DNA of 64,000 nucleotides from Hydrogenophaga sp. A37. Lineage in GTDB: Bacteria > Pseudomonadota > Gammaproteobacteria > Burkholderiales > Burkholderiaceae_C. Shown piece after piece: positions 53,017 to 60,726 of this stretch (position 1 is the stretch's first letter; each line of letters opens with the position of its first letter). The stretch lies in the NCBI RefSeq assembly GCF_002001205.1, contig NZ_MUNZ01000144.1:1-64000 (forward strand), given 5' to 3'. The position numbers and the translations under genes were made by a program. The notes beneath the pieces were generated by a model, which was not told where the DNA came from, did no database searches, and was given only the letters and a program-made list of their open reading frames with translations.

Positions 53017-53550
53017 TCAGGGGTGGGGGTCGCCGTGGGGCATGTCGTCCGACTCGCGGATGCCGATCAGTTCGTTGTCGGCCATCTGGCCGGAGAGCAG
53101 GCGCCAGAGGTTGAAGACGAGGATGGGCGCGCCCAGGATGGCGAAGACCATGCCGCTGGCGTAGAAGTAGCCCATTGAGGTTTCCATGACGGCGCTGGTG
53201 GACTCCCAGTTGACCTTCACCTGTTCCAGCGAGCCTTTGAAGATCATCCCGCAGATGAGCAGCATGGCCACCAGGCTGGCGCCCAGACACAGCTTCTGTC
53301 CGGCCCGTGGCAGGCGGGAGATGAGCGAGTCGGTGCCGAGGTGGGCGCGTTCGTTGAGCGCCACCACACCACCCAGAAAGGTCATCCACACGAAGAGCCA
53401 GCGTGACAGCTCTTCAGAGAGGGTGATGCCGGAGTTGAAGCCATAGCGCATGACAACGTTGCCAAACACCATGATCACCATCAGCACGAGGCTGACGACC
53501 ATGAGCACCGACAGTGCCCGGCAGTATTGGTCAAGAATTTTCTGGATCAC
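53017..53550 (-). CDS. TRAP transporter small permease, DctQ family
   Basis: A 177-residue membrane protein with four helices, including VVSLVLMVIMVFGNVVMRYGF near the N terminus (read as LVLMVIMVFGNVVMRYGF) and the LSRWLFVWMTFLGG segment typical of DctQ. It forms the membrane complex with DctM. The start is the GTG at 53550, which follows CAGGAGAC. A TATAAA hexamer and an 18-base element shared with the TetR gene lie just upstream, so the TRAP operon has its own regulated promoter. Confidence 0.88.
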   Translation of the reverse strand: MIQKILDQYCRALSVLMVVSLVLMVIMVFGNVVMRYGFNSGITLSEELSRWLFVWMTFLGGVVALNERAHLGTDSLISRLPRAGQKLCLGASLVAMLLICGMIFKGSLEQVKVNWESTSAVMETSMGYFYASGMVFAILGAPILVFNLWRLLSGQMADNELIGIRESDDMPHGDPHP

Positions 53551-53580
53551 GGTGTGTCTCCTGGTTGTTCTGAGTCGTAA

Positions 53581-53598
53581 ATGTACGAACTGGTTAGT
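53581..53598. promoter_or_regulatory. Candidate TetR operator at the TRAP promoter
   Basis: ATGTACGAACTGGTTAGT lies 31 bases before the dctQ start codon. It matches 12 of 18 positions of the reverse complement of 54341-54358, which covers the start of the TetR gene. An AT-rich stretch with TATAAA (minus strand, near 53601-53606) directly upstream is a likely -10, so bound repressor would block transcription. Confidence 0.45.
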
Positions 53599-53674
53599 TT
53601 TTATAAATCAGGGATTACCCTAATTTTTACCGCCGTTCATCCGCCTGTTTCTTCGCTGGGTCCCCTTTGGGGCG

Positions 53675-54358
53675 TCATTTCCTGACGAAGCGCACCACCA
53701 TGTCCACCACGGCCGCGCGCCGGTGTGTGGCCACGGCCTGGGTCGCAAAATCGCGCTTGAAAATCAGGCCAAAGGTGTGGCGGTTGGAGACGTTGAAAAA
53801 CGTCAGCGCCGAGATCGAGGCGTGGATGTCGATCGGGTCCAGACCCGGGCGGAACGCGCCGCTGGCCACGCCACGCTCGTACAGCTTGTGGATGGACGAG
53901 ATGGCCGGCACGTTGAGCTGCTGGATGCTTTTGCTTTGTGCCAGGAACTGGCCGCGGTTCATGTTTTCCGAGACGACCAGGCGGATGTAGGTCTCGTTGC
54001 CCGCGTGGTGGTCGAAGGTGAATTCCACCAGGCGGCGCAACGCGGCCTCGGGTTCCAGGTCGTCCAGCTTGAGCTGGCCTTCGATCTCCCGCATGCGGCG
54101 GTACGACTCCTCCAGCACGGCCAGGTACAGGCCTTCCTTGCTGCCGAAGTAGTAATAGATCATGCGCTTGCTGGTGTGCGTGGCGGCCGCGATTTCGTCG
54201 ATGCGCGCACCCGCCAGCCCCTTCTCCGCGAACTCCGCCATCGCCACTTCCATGATGTTGGCCATGGTGCGTTCGGGGTCGTTGGTGCGCGTGGGCTCCT
54301 TCACTGCAAGCGGCCTGGCGCGAACCCCTTGTCTCCGGGAATGTACTGGTTCGTTCAT
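53675..54358 (-). CDS. TetR/AcrR-family regulator
   Basis: A 227-residue repressor. The N-terminal 30 residues are basic and unstructured, and the helix-turn-helix lies at about 38-82 (EIAAATHTSKRMIYYYFGSKEGLY). A TetR_C_33-like ligand domain follows (FVRK end). It lies between the aroE-like gene and dctQ on the same strand. An 18-base element over its own start codon resembles one before dctQ, so it probably represses itself and the TRAP genes. The 124 bases after it hold the TRAP promoter and no other gene. Confidence 0.87.
   Translation of the reverse strand: MNEPVHSRRQGVRARPLAVKEPTRTNDPERTMANIMEVAMAEFAEKGLAGARIDEIAAATHTSKRMIYYYFGSKEGLYLAVLEESYRRMREIEGQLKLDDLEPEAALRRLVEFTFDHHAGNETYIRLVVSENMNRGQFLAQSKSIQQLNVPAISSIHKLYERGVASGAFRPGLDPIDIHASISALTFFNVSNRHTFGLIFKRDFATQAVATHRRAAVVDMVVRFVRK
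54341..54358. promoter_or_regulatory. Candidate TetR operator over the TetR gene start
   Basis: On the minus strand ATGAACGAACCAGTACAT, whose first three bases are the TetR start codon. ATGxAC and GTxCAT at its ends are mirror images. It shares ATGxACGAAC and GT with the element at 53581-53598. Confidence 0.4.
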
Positions 54359-54422
54359 TTCGGCAGTATAGGATCAAGGTGCGCACGGCGGGCCCTTTTC
54401 TGTGGGTTCGGGTTGCCCGGAA

Positions 54423-55244
54423 TCAGACCAGCGGCACGGTCAGCCGTTCAATCACCGGGCCGGTCTGCGGGCGCACGCCGCGCCACCAGGCGAAGGCCTC
54501 GGCGGCCTGTTCCACCAGCATGCCCACGCCGTCGGCGAGCTGGGACACCCCGGCCTGCTGGGCCAGGCGCAGGAAGGGTGTGAGGCCCTTGCCGTAGGCC
54601 AGCTCGTAGGCCAGCGCGCCGGGCGCGAACACCGCAGCGGGCACCGGCGGCAGCTCGGCGCGCAGGCTGGCCGAGGTGGCGTTGAACACCACGTCGAACT
54701 GCTGGCCCACCAGCTCGGCATATGCGCAGGCGCTCACCGGGCCGTGGGCGGCGGCTTCCTTCGCCAGCGCTTCGGCTTTGTCCAGCGTGCGGTTGGTGAT
54801 CACCAGACTGGCCGGCTGTTGCTCCAGAAAAGGCAGCAGCGCGCCTCGCGCTGCGCCACCCGCGCCGAGCAGCAGCACCCGCTTGCCCTGGAGCGCACAG
54901 CCCAGGTTGTGGGTGACGTCACGGGTCAGGCCGACACCGTCGAAGTTCTCGGCGATCACGCGGTCGCCGTCGAACTTGAGCGCGTTCACCGCGCCGGCCA
55001 TCTGCGCACGCGGTGAACGCTCGGTGGCGCAGGCGAAGGCGTCGAGCTTGAAGGGCGCGGTGACGTTCATCCCACGGCCGCCCGCCGTGCGAAAGGCGGC
55101 CATGTCGGCCGCGAACTGGCCGATCCGGCCTTCGATGCTGCTGTAGACCATGTCTTGTTGCGTCGCCTCGGCAAACAGGCCGTGGATGAGTGGCGACTTG
55201 GTGTGACCGATGGGGTTGCCGATCACGGCATAGACGTCTGTCAT
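54423..55244 (-). CDS. aroE: Shikimate dehydrogenase family protein
   Basis: A 273-residue enzyme that interconverts 3-dehydroshikimate and shikimate with NADP. It has GNPIGHTKSPLIHGLFA (the S-x-S type site reads TKS), GMNVTAPFKLDAF with the catalytic Lys, ENFDGVGL with the catalytic Asp, and the Rossmann block LLLGAGGAARGALL followed by ITNRTLDKA, an NADP-selecting pattern. It is closer to biosynthetic AroE than the copy at 47864. Yet it lies inside a catabolic-looking operon 23 bases after a CaiB/BaiF gene, so its true role may be either. Start ATG at 55244; a TTG at 55256 is possible. Confidence 0.85.
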   Translation of the reverse strand: MTDVYAVIGNPIGHTKSPLIHGLFAEATQQDMVYSSIEGRIGQFAADMAAFRTAGGRGMNVTAPFKLDAFACATERSPRAQMAGAVNALKFDGDRVIAENFDGVGLTRDVTHNLGCALQGKRVLLLGAGGAARGALLPFLEQQPASLVITNRTLDKAEALAKEAAAHGPVSACAYAELVGQQFDVVFNATSASLRAELPPVPAAVFAPGALAYELAYGKGLTPFLRLAQQAGVSQLADGVGMLVEQAAEAFAWWRGVRPQTGPVIERLTVPLV

Positions 55245-55267
55245 GGTGGGCTCCAAAACGGGGTGGG

Positions 55268-56488
55268 TTACTGGGCAAACAGCACGCCGTCGGCCTGCAG
55301 GGCGGCGATCTCGCCGGCGCTGTAGCCCAGGGTGGCCGCCACCTCGGCGTTGTGTTCACCCAGGTCGGGCGCGACCCGGTGGATGGTGGTGTCGCAGTCG
55401 GAGAAACGGAACGGCAGGTTGGGCAGGCGCAGCTTGCCGTAGCGTGGGTGGTCCTGCTCCTGGACCATGCCGCGCGCCTGGATCTGCGGGTCGTTGATGA
55501 CGTCGTCGATGCGCTGCACCTTGGCCGATGGCACGTCGATGCCGTCGAGCAGGGCCAGCACCTCGGCCACGCTGCGCGCCGCTACCCAGGCTTTGACCGC
55601 TGCGAGGATCTCCACCCGGTGTTCATTGCGGCCGTTCAGGCTGTGGAAGCGTGCGTCGCCACCGAAGCCGACGGGGCCACCGTGTTGTTCCAGCATCGCG
55701 GCGAAGCGCTTCCAGGCGTCGTCCACCTGAGCGGCGATCACCAGGTCGCCGTCGCTGGCGCGGAACACGCCGTAGAGCGTGGAGGTGGGCATGTCGTGCC
55801 CGGTCTGCTGCGGCAGCACGGTGCCGCCCGAGAGCGTGTAGCACTGCACCGCGTACTCGTGCATGGAGACCAGGGTGTCGTACAGCGCCATGTCGATGTG
55901 CTGGCCCCTCCCGCTGGTGACGCGGCCGAGCAGGGCGGCGTTGATGGCGGCCACGGCGTGGATGCCGGTGTACATGTCGCCCAGTGAAATGCGCAGCAGC
56001 GGCGGCGCTTCGCCGGGGTTGCCCACCATCTGCATGATGCCGCTCTTGGCCTCGGCGATCAGGCCGAAGCCGGCGCGGTGGGAGTCCGGCCCGGTGTGGC
56101 CGTAGGCCGAGATCGAGCAGTACACCAGCTTCGGATTGCGCGCCGAGAGTTCGGCAAAACCCAGGCCCAGTTTGTCGAGCGCGCCGGGGCGGTAGTTCTC
56201 GATGAACACGTCCGCGCTGTCGCACAGCTTCTGCATGAAGGCCTTGCCGCGCGGGTCTTTCATGTTGACGCTCACGCCCTGCTTGCCCATGTTGAGCTGC
56301 AGGAAGTAGCCGCTGGACTTGTCGTCCAGGACGTGTGCGTGCTGGCGGCCGGCGTCACCGGAGCCGGGACGCTCGACCTTGATGACTTCGGCGCCCAGCG
56401 CGGCCAGGCAGCGGCCCACGTAGGGGCCCGCCAGGAAGTGGCTGTAGTCGATGACGCGGATACCGGCGAGGGGAAGGGCTTGGGTCAT
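55268..56488 (-). CDS. CaiB/BaiF family CoA-transferase
   Basis: A 406-residue class III CoA-transferase, which moves CoA between carboxylic acids through an aspartyl anhydride. It opens with LPLAGIRVIDYSHFLAGPYVGR, has ALGAEVIKVERPGSGD and NMGKQGVSVNMKDPRG, and the catalytic Asp is probably the one in SLGDMYTGIHA (about Asp170). The acid is unknown. A MaoC hydratase gene lies 18 bases upstream, so a CoA ester of an unsaturated or hydroxy acid is formed and then hydrated or the reverse. Confidence 0.88.
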   Translation of the reverse strand: MTQALPLAGIRVIDYSHFLAGPYVGRCLAALGAEVIKVERPGSGDAGRQHAHVLDDKSSGYFLQLNMGKQGVSVNMKDPRGKAFMQKLCDSADVFIENYRPGALDKLGLGFAELSARNPKLVYCSISAYGHTGPDSHRAGFGLIAEAKSGIMQMVGNPGEAPPLLRISLGDMYTGIHAVAAINAALLGRVTSGRGQHIDMALYDTLVSMHEYAVQCYTLSGGTVLPQQTGHDMPTSTLYGVFRASDGDLVIAAQVDDAWKRFAAMLEQHGGPVGFGGDARFHSLNGRNEHRVEILAAVKAWVAARSVAEVLALLDGIDVPSAKVQRIDDVINDPQIQARGMVQEQDHPRYGKLRLPNLPFRFSDCDTTIHRVAPDLGEHNAEVAATLGYSAGEIAALQADGVLFAQ

Positions 56489-56506
56489 GGTGGGCTCGCG
56501 TTTCGC

Positions 56507-56992
56507 TCAGAAGGCGCCTGGACGGCGGGGGATCATCAGGCGGTGTTCGCCCTTGTGAACCGTCTGGCCATGTTGGTTGATGAGTTCGGACGGCAGGATC
56601 ACGATGCCCCAGCCCGGGCGGCTCTTGCTGGCGCGCAGGCCCGTCACGGTGAACTTCACGTGCAGCGTGTCGTTGATCTTGATGGGCAACAGGAAGTCCC
56701 AGGTCCAGCCCAGCGACATGCCGGGCAGGAAGCGGTACTCGCTCTGTGTCTTCAGGCCGTCGGCGATGGACAGGCCCAGCAGGCCGTGCGCCACGCGGGT
56801 GCCGAAGGGCGTGGTCTTCGCGTAGTCCTCGTCGATGTGCACGGGCGTGTAGTCGCCGGTGAGCACGGCGTAGGCGTTGATGCGCTCCTCAGTCACCTCA
56901 TAGGTCGGGCTGACGCAGACGTCGCCTTCGGCAGCGTCGTCCCAGTATTTTTCGGGCGTGTTGAAGGAGATGACGAGTGGGGTGAGTTTCAT
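56507..56992 (-). CDS. MaoC family dehydratase
   Basis: A 161-residue hot-dog-fold protein. The hydratase motif is visible as YTPVHIDEDYAKTTPFGTRVAHGLL, with Asp and His at about 50 and 55 (D-Y-T-P-V-H), followed by GLLGLSIADGLKTQ. It should hydrate an enoyl-CoA or dehydrate a hydroxyacyl-CoA. It lies between the VOC gene (23 bases) and the CaiB/BaiF gene (18 bases), all probably on one transcript. Confidence 0.87.
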   Translation of the reverse strand: MKLTPLVISFNTPEKYWDDAAEGDVCVSPTYEVTEERINAYAVLTGDYTPVHIDEDYAKTTPFGTRVAHGLLGLSIADGLKTQSEYRFLPGMSLGWTWDFLLPIKINDTLHVKFTVTGLRASKSRPGWGIVILPSELINQHGQTVHKGEHRLMIPRRPGAF

Positions 56993-57015
56993 GGTCGGTG
57001 CTCGCTGGAGAGGGT

Positions 57016-57426
57016 TCAGGCGCGGGGTTTGACGGCCAGGGCGGCGGCCACGCTGCCGGGCGCGGCCTGGATCAGCTCCACGGCCAGGCCGTCGGGCAGC
57101 TGCAGCCAGTTGTGGCCTTGCGGCAGGGTCTTCACGCCCCAGGGTTCGGCGGCTTTCAGCGCGACCTCCAGGTCGTCCACCATCACACCCAGGTGGGCCA
57201 GCCAGCCCGCGTCGTTGCTCGGGGGTGCCTCGAAGCCGGGTGTGGCCATGAGTTGCATGCCGCCCAGCGTCCAGTACTGGCGCGGGTCGTCGGTCGGGCC
57301 GTCGATCTCGCGCACGTCCATGCCCAGCACCTCGTAGAAGAATTTGATGTGCCAGTGGATGTCTTTGACGCGCACGGCCACATGTTCGACATACGCGCGG
57401 GTAGGGGGTGTGAAAGGTGTTGTCAT
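57016..57426 (-). CDS. VOC family protein
   Basis: A 136-residue glyoxalase-fold protein. The N-terminal module starts YVEHVAVRVKDIHWHIKFFYEVLG, whose His (about 16) is a metal ligand, and ends with the Glu in LAVELIQ (about 121). Two ligands per chain fit a metal site at a dimer interface. Epimerase (methylmalonyl-CoA type), lyase or dioxygenase roles are all open. The start at 57426 removes an upstream frame that is only antisense to or part of the repeat region. Confidence 0.82.
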   Translation of the reverse strand: MTTPFTPPTRAYVEHVAVRVKDIHWHIKFFYEVLGMDVREIDGPTDDPRQYWTLGGMQLMATPGFEAPPSNDAGWLAHLGVMVDDLEVALKAAEPWGVKTLPQGHNWLQLPDGLAVELIQAAPGSVAAALAVKPRA

Positions 57427-57445
57427 GGGATGTCTCTCGATGAAG

Positions 57446-58456
57446 TTATTGGGGCAAGGCTGTTTCGCCGCCGGGCCGCCCCAAGGCGAAACGCGCCCCC
57501 TCGGGGGGCAGCGACCCGCGCAGCGGCGGAGCGTGGGGGAGGGCATGTTCGATGCCCTTGATGCAGGCGACGAGGGTCTGGTTGACCGGGGTCGGCACAC
57601 CGCAGCGCTGGCCCCAGCGCACCACCGCGCCGTTGATGAAATCGATCTCGGTGACCGAGCCTTTTTCCAGGCTCTGCAGCATGGAGGTCTTGAAATCCGC
57701 GGGCAGGCCAGCGCTGGCTTTCCGCCACGCGTCGCGTGGGTCGGTGAAGCTCAGGCGCACGCCGCTCGCGGCGGCCACGTCCATGGCTTCTTGCACCGCA
57801 GCCACCGCCGTGGCCTCGATCTCGGGGATCTGGTAGAGCGGGCCGTAGCTCAGGCGGGTGATGCCGCTCACCGCGCCGGTGGACACGTTGATGAGCAGCT
57901 TGTCCCACATGGTGCCCATGATGTTGTCGCTCACCGTGGTGGCCAGGCCGGCCGCGTTGAAGGTGGCGGCGATGCGCTGCGCGCGCTCGCTGAGGCTGCC
58001 GTCGAGTTCGCCGATCAGCGTTTCTTTGCCTTCGGTGCCGCTGATGATGTGGCCCGGCGCCAGCATGACGCCGCCCACGTAGGTCTTGCCGGCCAGCACG
58101 TGATCGCGGCCCACGATCTGCGCCAGCACGTCTTCATGGCCCAGGCCGTTCTGCAGCGAGAGCACGGTGGTGTGTGGGCCCACGAGGTTGGTGGCGGCGC
58201 CCATGGCGGCTTCGGTGTGGAAGGACTTGACGAGCACGATCACCAGGTCCACCGGCGCCAGGCCTTGGGCGCTGGTGGCGGCGGTGGTTTTCACCACCTG
58301 TTCGCCGGCGGGCGTGCGCATCACCAGGCCGTGGCTGTTGATCGCGTTCACCTGCTCGGCGTTGCGGTTGATCAGCACCACCGTGTTGCCGGCCTGCGCC
58401 AGCGTGCCGCCGATGGCACAACCCAGAGCGCCTGCGCCCAATACCGCGATGTTCAC
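57446..58456 (-). CDS. Ketopantoate reductase family protein with repeat-derived tail
   Basis: A 336-residue NADP-dependent 2-hydroxyacid dehydrogenase of the ApbA/PanE family. Rossmann GAGALGCAIGG (about 7-17), the catalytic Lys in MWDKLLINVS (about 190) and the Glu in TEIDFINGAVV (about 275) are present. In this operon it probably reduces a 2-keto acid other than ketopantoate. The usual end would be near residue 305 (ACIKGIEHA). From there the frame runs into a dispersed repeat (57466-57543), adding about 30 Pro/Gly/Arg-rich residues. Start GTG at 58456 has GGAGACAG ahead. Confidence 0.85.
   Translation of the reverse strand: MNIAVLGAGALGCAIGGTLAQAGNTVVLINRNAEQVNAINSHGLVMRTPAGEQVVKTTAATSAQGLAPVDLVIVLVKSFHTEAAMGAATNLVGPHTTVLSLQNGLGHEDVLAQIVGRDHVLAGKTYVGGVMLAPGHIISGTEGKETLIGELDGSLSERAQRIAATFNAAGLATTVSDNIMGTMWDKLLINVSTGAVSGITRLSYGPLYQIPEIEATAVAAVQEAMDVAAASGVRLSFTDPRDAWRKASAGLPADFKTSMLQSLEKGSVTEIDFINGAVVRWGQRCGVPTPVNQTLVACIKGIEHALPHAPPLRGSLPPEGARFALGRPGGETALPQ
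57466..57543 (-). repeat. Dispersed repeat, family 2, copy 2, inside a gene
   Basis: Minus strand: CCCCCACGCTCC, CGCTGCCCCCCGAGGGGGC and GGGGCGGCCCGGCGG. It matches the metY spacer repeat (4865-4926). Here it is not in a spacer but encodes the C-terminal tail of the ketopantoate-reductase-like protein. Confidence 0.65.
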
Positions 58457-58520
58457 TGTCTGTCTCCTGTGGAATGGGGCGGATTCTGGGTGGCCCTCCA
58501 CATTACGTCTATCGAATGAA

Positions 58521-58552
58521 TTCAATACACTGCATTGCATTCTTCAATACAC
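58521..58552. promoter_or_regulatory. Direct repeats in the LysR/KPR divergent promoter
   Basis: TTCAATACAC occurs at 58521-58530 and again, identically, at 58543-58552, 22 bases apart or about two helix turns. A GAATG...CATTC dyad overlaps them. They lie 11-42 bases before the LysR start codon and 65 bases from the KPR start, and so are likely LysR binding sites. Confidence 0.5.
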
Positions 58553-58562
58553 GAACCCACAC

Positions 58563-59507
58563 ATGAGCCAGGACATTCCACTGATCGACATCAGGCTGCT
58601 GCGGCTGCTGGACACGCTGCACAGCACCGGCAGCGTCACCCGCACCGCCGAGCTGCTGGGCCAGAGCCAGCCAACCATCAGCATCGGGCTGGGCCGCTTG
58701 CGCGAGCTGCTGGGTGACCCGCTGTTCGTGCGCACGCCGCAGGGCATGCAGCCCACGCCGCGCACCGACGCGCTGATGGGCACTGTGCGCGAGGTGCTTG
58801 ACGGTTTGCGCCGCCTGTCCGAGGCGCAGGCGGGCTTTGACCCCACCACGGCCCGGCGCGGGTTTCGCATCTTCATGACCGACGCGAGCCACATCACCTT
58901 GCTGCCGCGCCTGTTCACCCATGTGCGGGCGCTGGCGCCCCACGTGCAGCTGGAGGCGGCCACGATCCACCCGGGCATTGCCCGCGCGCTGGAGTCGGGT
59001 GAGGCCGACCTGGCGCTGGGGCTCATCCCCCGCCTGGACGCGGGTTTTTTCCAGCAGGCACTCTTCATTCAGGACTGGGTCTGCCTGGCCAATGCGAGGC
59101 ATCCGCGCATCCAGGGGCGTCTCACGCTGGCCCAGTACCGGCGCGAGTCTCACGCGGGGATCGTGTCGGGGACGGGTCAGTTGCTGCTGGAAAGGGCCAT
59201 GGCCGAGCGCGGCGTGGAGCGACAGGTCAGCCTGAAGCTGCCGGGTTTTCTGGGCCTGTCCGCCATCCTGTCCACGACCGACCTGCTGGCGACGCTGCCT
59301 CGGCACATCGGCGAAACCCTGGCCCGTTCGGCCGGCCTCCAGGTGCTGCCGTGCCCGGTGCCGATCCCCACCTTTGTGGTCAAACAACACTGGCTCGCCC
59401 GGTTTCAGCACGACCCGGCCAACCGCTGGTTGCGCGGGGTGTGCGCCGAGCTGTTCATGGACACCACACGGGTGATGTCGGCACACGACACGGAGGTGTC
59501 ATCCTGA
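58563..59507 (+). CDS. LysR-family regulator of the minus-strand cluster
   Basis: A 314-residue LysR protein of the NahR/PcpR-like branch. It begins with IPLIDIRLLRLLDTLHSTGSVTRTAELLGQSQ (HTH about 20-60, with GSVTRTAELLGQSQPTISIGL), followed by the inducer-binding domain from about 95. The start at 58563 follows no strong ribosome site. It is divergent from the 13-gene cluster, with paired TTCAATACAC repeats between, and probably activates it. Confidence 0.88.
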   Translation: MSQDIPLIDIRLLRLLDTLHSTGSVTRTAELLGQSQPTISIGLGRLRELLGDPLFVRTPQGMQPTPRTDALMGTVREVLDGLRRLSEAQAGFDPTTARRGFRIFMTDASHITLLPRLFTHVRALAPHVQLEAATIHPGIARALESGEADLALGLIPRLDAGFFQQALFIQDWVCLANARHPRIQGRLTLAQYRRESHAGIVSGTGQLLLERAMAERGVERQVSLKLPGFLGLSAILSTTDLLATLPRHIGETLARSAGLQVLPCPVPIPTFVVKQHWLARFQHDPANRWLRGVCAELFMDTTRVMSAHDTEVSS

Positions 59508-59661
59508 AACAAGAAGGCGCTCATCGCCAGCGCCGCCGCCCCGTGGCGCAGGTGGCCATTGGGGGCGCCGACCGACCAGCGGATGCCCAGGTTTTGCGGG
59601 TTTACCCTGTACGATCCCGCTTTGTCTTCGCCTGGTTGTCCTTCCCGAACAGCCTCTTGCC

Positions 59662-60705
59662 ATGCCCACTGCCACCGCCCACGCTTTTGCGTCGTCCTTC
59701 CCCAACAGGCCCGTTGAAAGTCCGCCCGAGCCCTGGAGCGGCCGGATCGATCCCGACGGCCTGAAGCGCCCGGGGGGCTTGCTGATTGCGGCGCTGATGC
59801 AATGCGCGGCAGAGCGGGACCTGTCGCTGGGTGAACTGGCCGCTGCCATGGGCGTGAGCTACTGGAGCCTGAGCCAGCTGCGCATCGGCTTTCGGCCCAT
59901 CGAGTCGCTGGACGACGATGTGGCCCAGGGCAGCGCCGTGTTGCTCGACCTTCCTTCGTTGACTGTTGAGATGCTGGCCGGTCTGGTCGAGCCGGCCGAC
60001 GCGCTGGCGTCGATGCCGCTGACGGGCGAAGACATCTGGCACGTGCGCCAGTTGCTGGACACCGAGCCGGCCGATCTGGTGCTGCTGCCACCGGCCAACC
60101 GCTCGCGGCCCCTGCAGTCGCTGAGCGTGGACGAGCTGGCGGTGTTGCATCAGGGGCACGGCGGGAACGCCTCGGTGAGTGAGGCGGTGCGCGCCGAACT
60201 GGCCTGCCGCCCGCTGTCGAAAACCGAGCGCCTGCGGGCCGCGCTGGGTGCGAACGCCGAGGCTGCCGCTGAGCCGTCTCCAGCGGCCCCGCATCAACCG
60301 CCCATCCTGCGTTGTGTGTGTTGCCAGAAGCGCCTGCGCATTCCCTTGCTGGACAGCCCGGGCGAGGTGCGTTGCCCGACCTGCCAGACCGAGTACGCGG
60401 TGCACTGGCAGGCGTCGGTGTGCTTGGTGCAACGCATTGAGGTGCTTGAGGCCGAGGACCACGCCGACGAAGACGAGGAGGGCGATGAAGCGTTGGCGGA
60501 CGGCAGCACCGAAGCCACGCCGTGGTCCGTGTTGGGCCTGGAAGAAGACAGTCCCTGGGACGCCGTGGAGCGCGCCCGCCGCGCGTTGCTGCAGCAATAC
60601 CACCCCGACCGCCTCGGGCATGTGCCGCCGCTGGTGCAGAAGCTCGCCGAGCGCGAGTTCAAGCGCGTGAGCGAGGCCTACGACACGCTGCGTTCGCAGC
60701 GTTAG
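59662..60705 (+). CDS. J-domain protein with HTH and zinc ribbon
   Basis: A 347-residue protein with an unusual order of parts. Residues about 45-78 look like an XRE-type helix-turn-helix (LGELAAAMGVSYWSLSQLRIG). About 95-210 is helical with no known motif. A zinc ribbon has Cys218/Cys221 and Cys238/Cys241 (RCVCCQK and RCPTCQT). An acidic linker (about 263-283) leads to a short C-terminal J-domain with HPD at 314-316 (QQYHPDRLG) and the final KRVSEAYDTL. It should stimulate an Hsp70 ATPase. The HTH suggests that it binds DNA or a transcription complex. The Hsp70-like gene at 31902 is a possible but unproven partner. The ribosome site is weak (CTCTTGCC). Confidence 0.75.
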   Translation: MPTATAHAFASSFPNRPVESPPEPWSGRIDPDGLKRPGGLLIAALMQCAAERDLSLGELAAAMGVSYWSLSQLRIGFRPIESLDDDVAQGSAVLLDLPSLTVEMLAGLVEPADALASMPLTGEDIWHVRQLLDTEPADLVLLPPANRSRPLQSLSVDELAVLHQGHGGNASVSEAVRAELACRPLSKTERLRAALGANAEAAAEPSPAAPHQPPILRCVCCQKRLRIPLLDSPGEVRCPTCQTEYAVHWQASVCLVQRIEVLEAEDHADEDEEGDEALADGSTEATPWSVLGLEEDSPWDAVERARRALLQQYHPDRLGHVPPLVQKLAEREFKRVSEAYDTLRSQR

Positions 60706-60726
60706 CGAACGGCTGGCGGACGCCGA

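Noticed and set aside
57446..58456. Biosynthetic panE
   Set aside because: The family match is clear, but placement in a catabolic cluster with LysR control argues against pantothenate synthesis, so no gene symbol was given.
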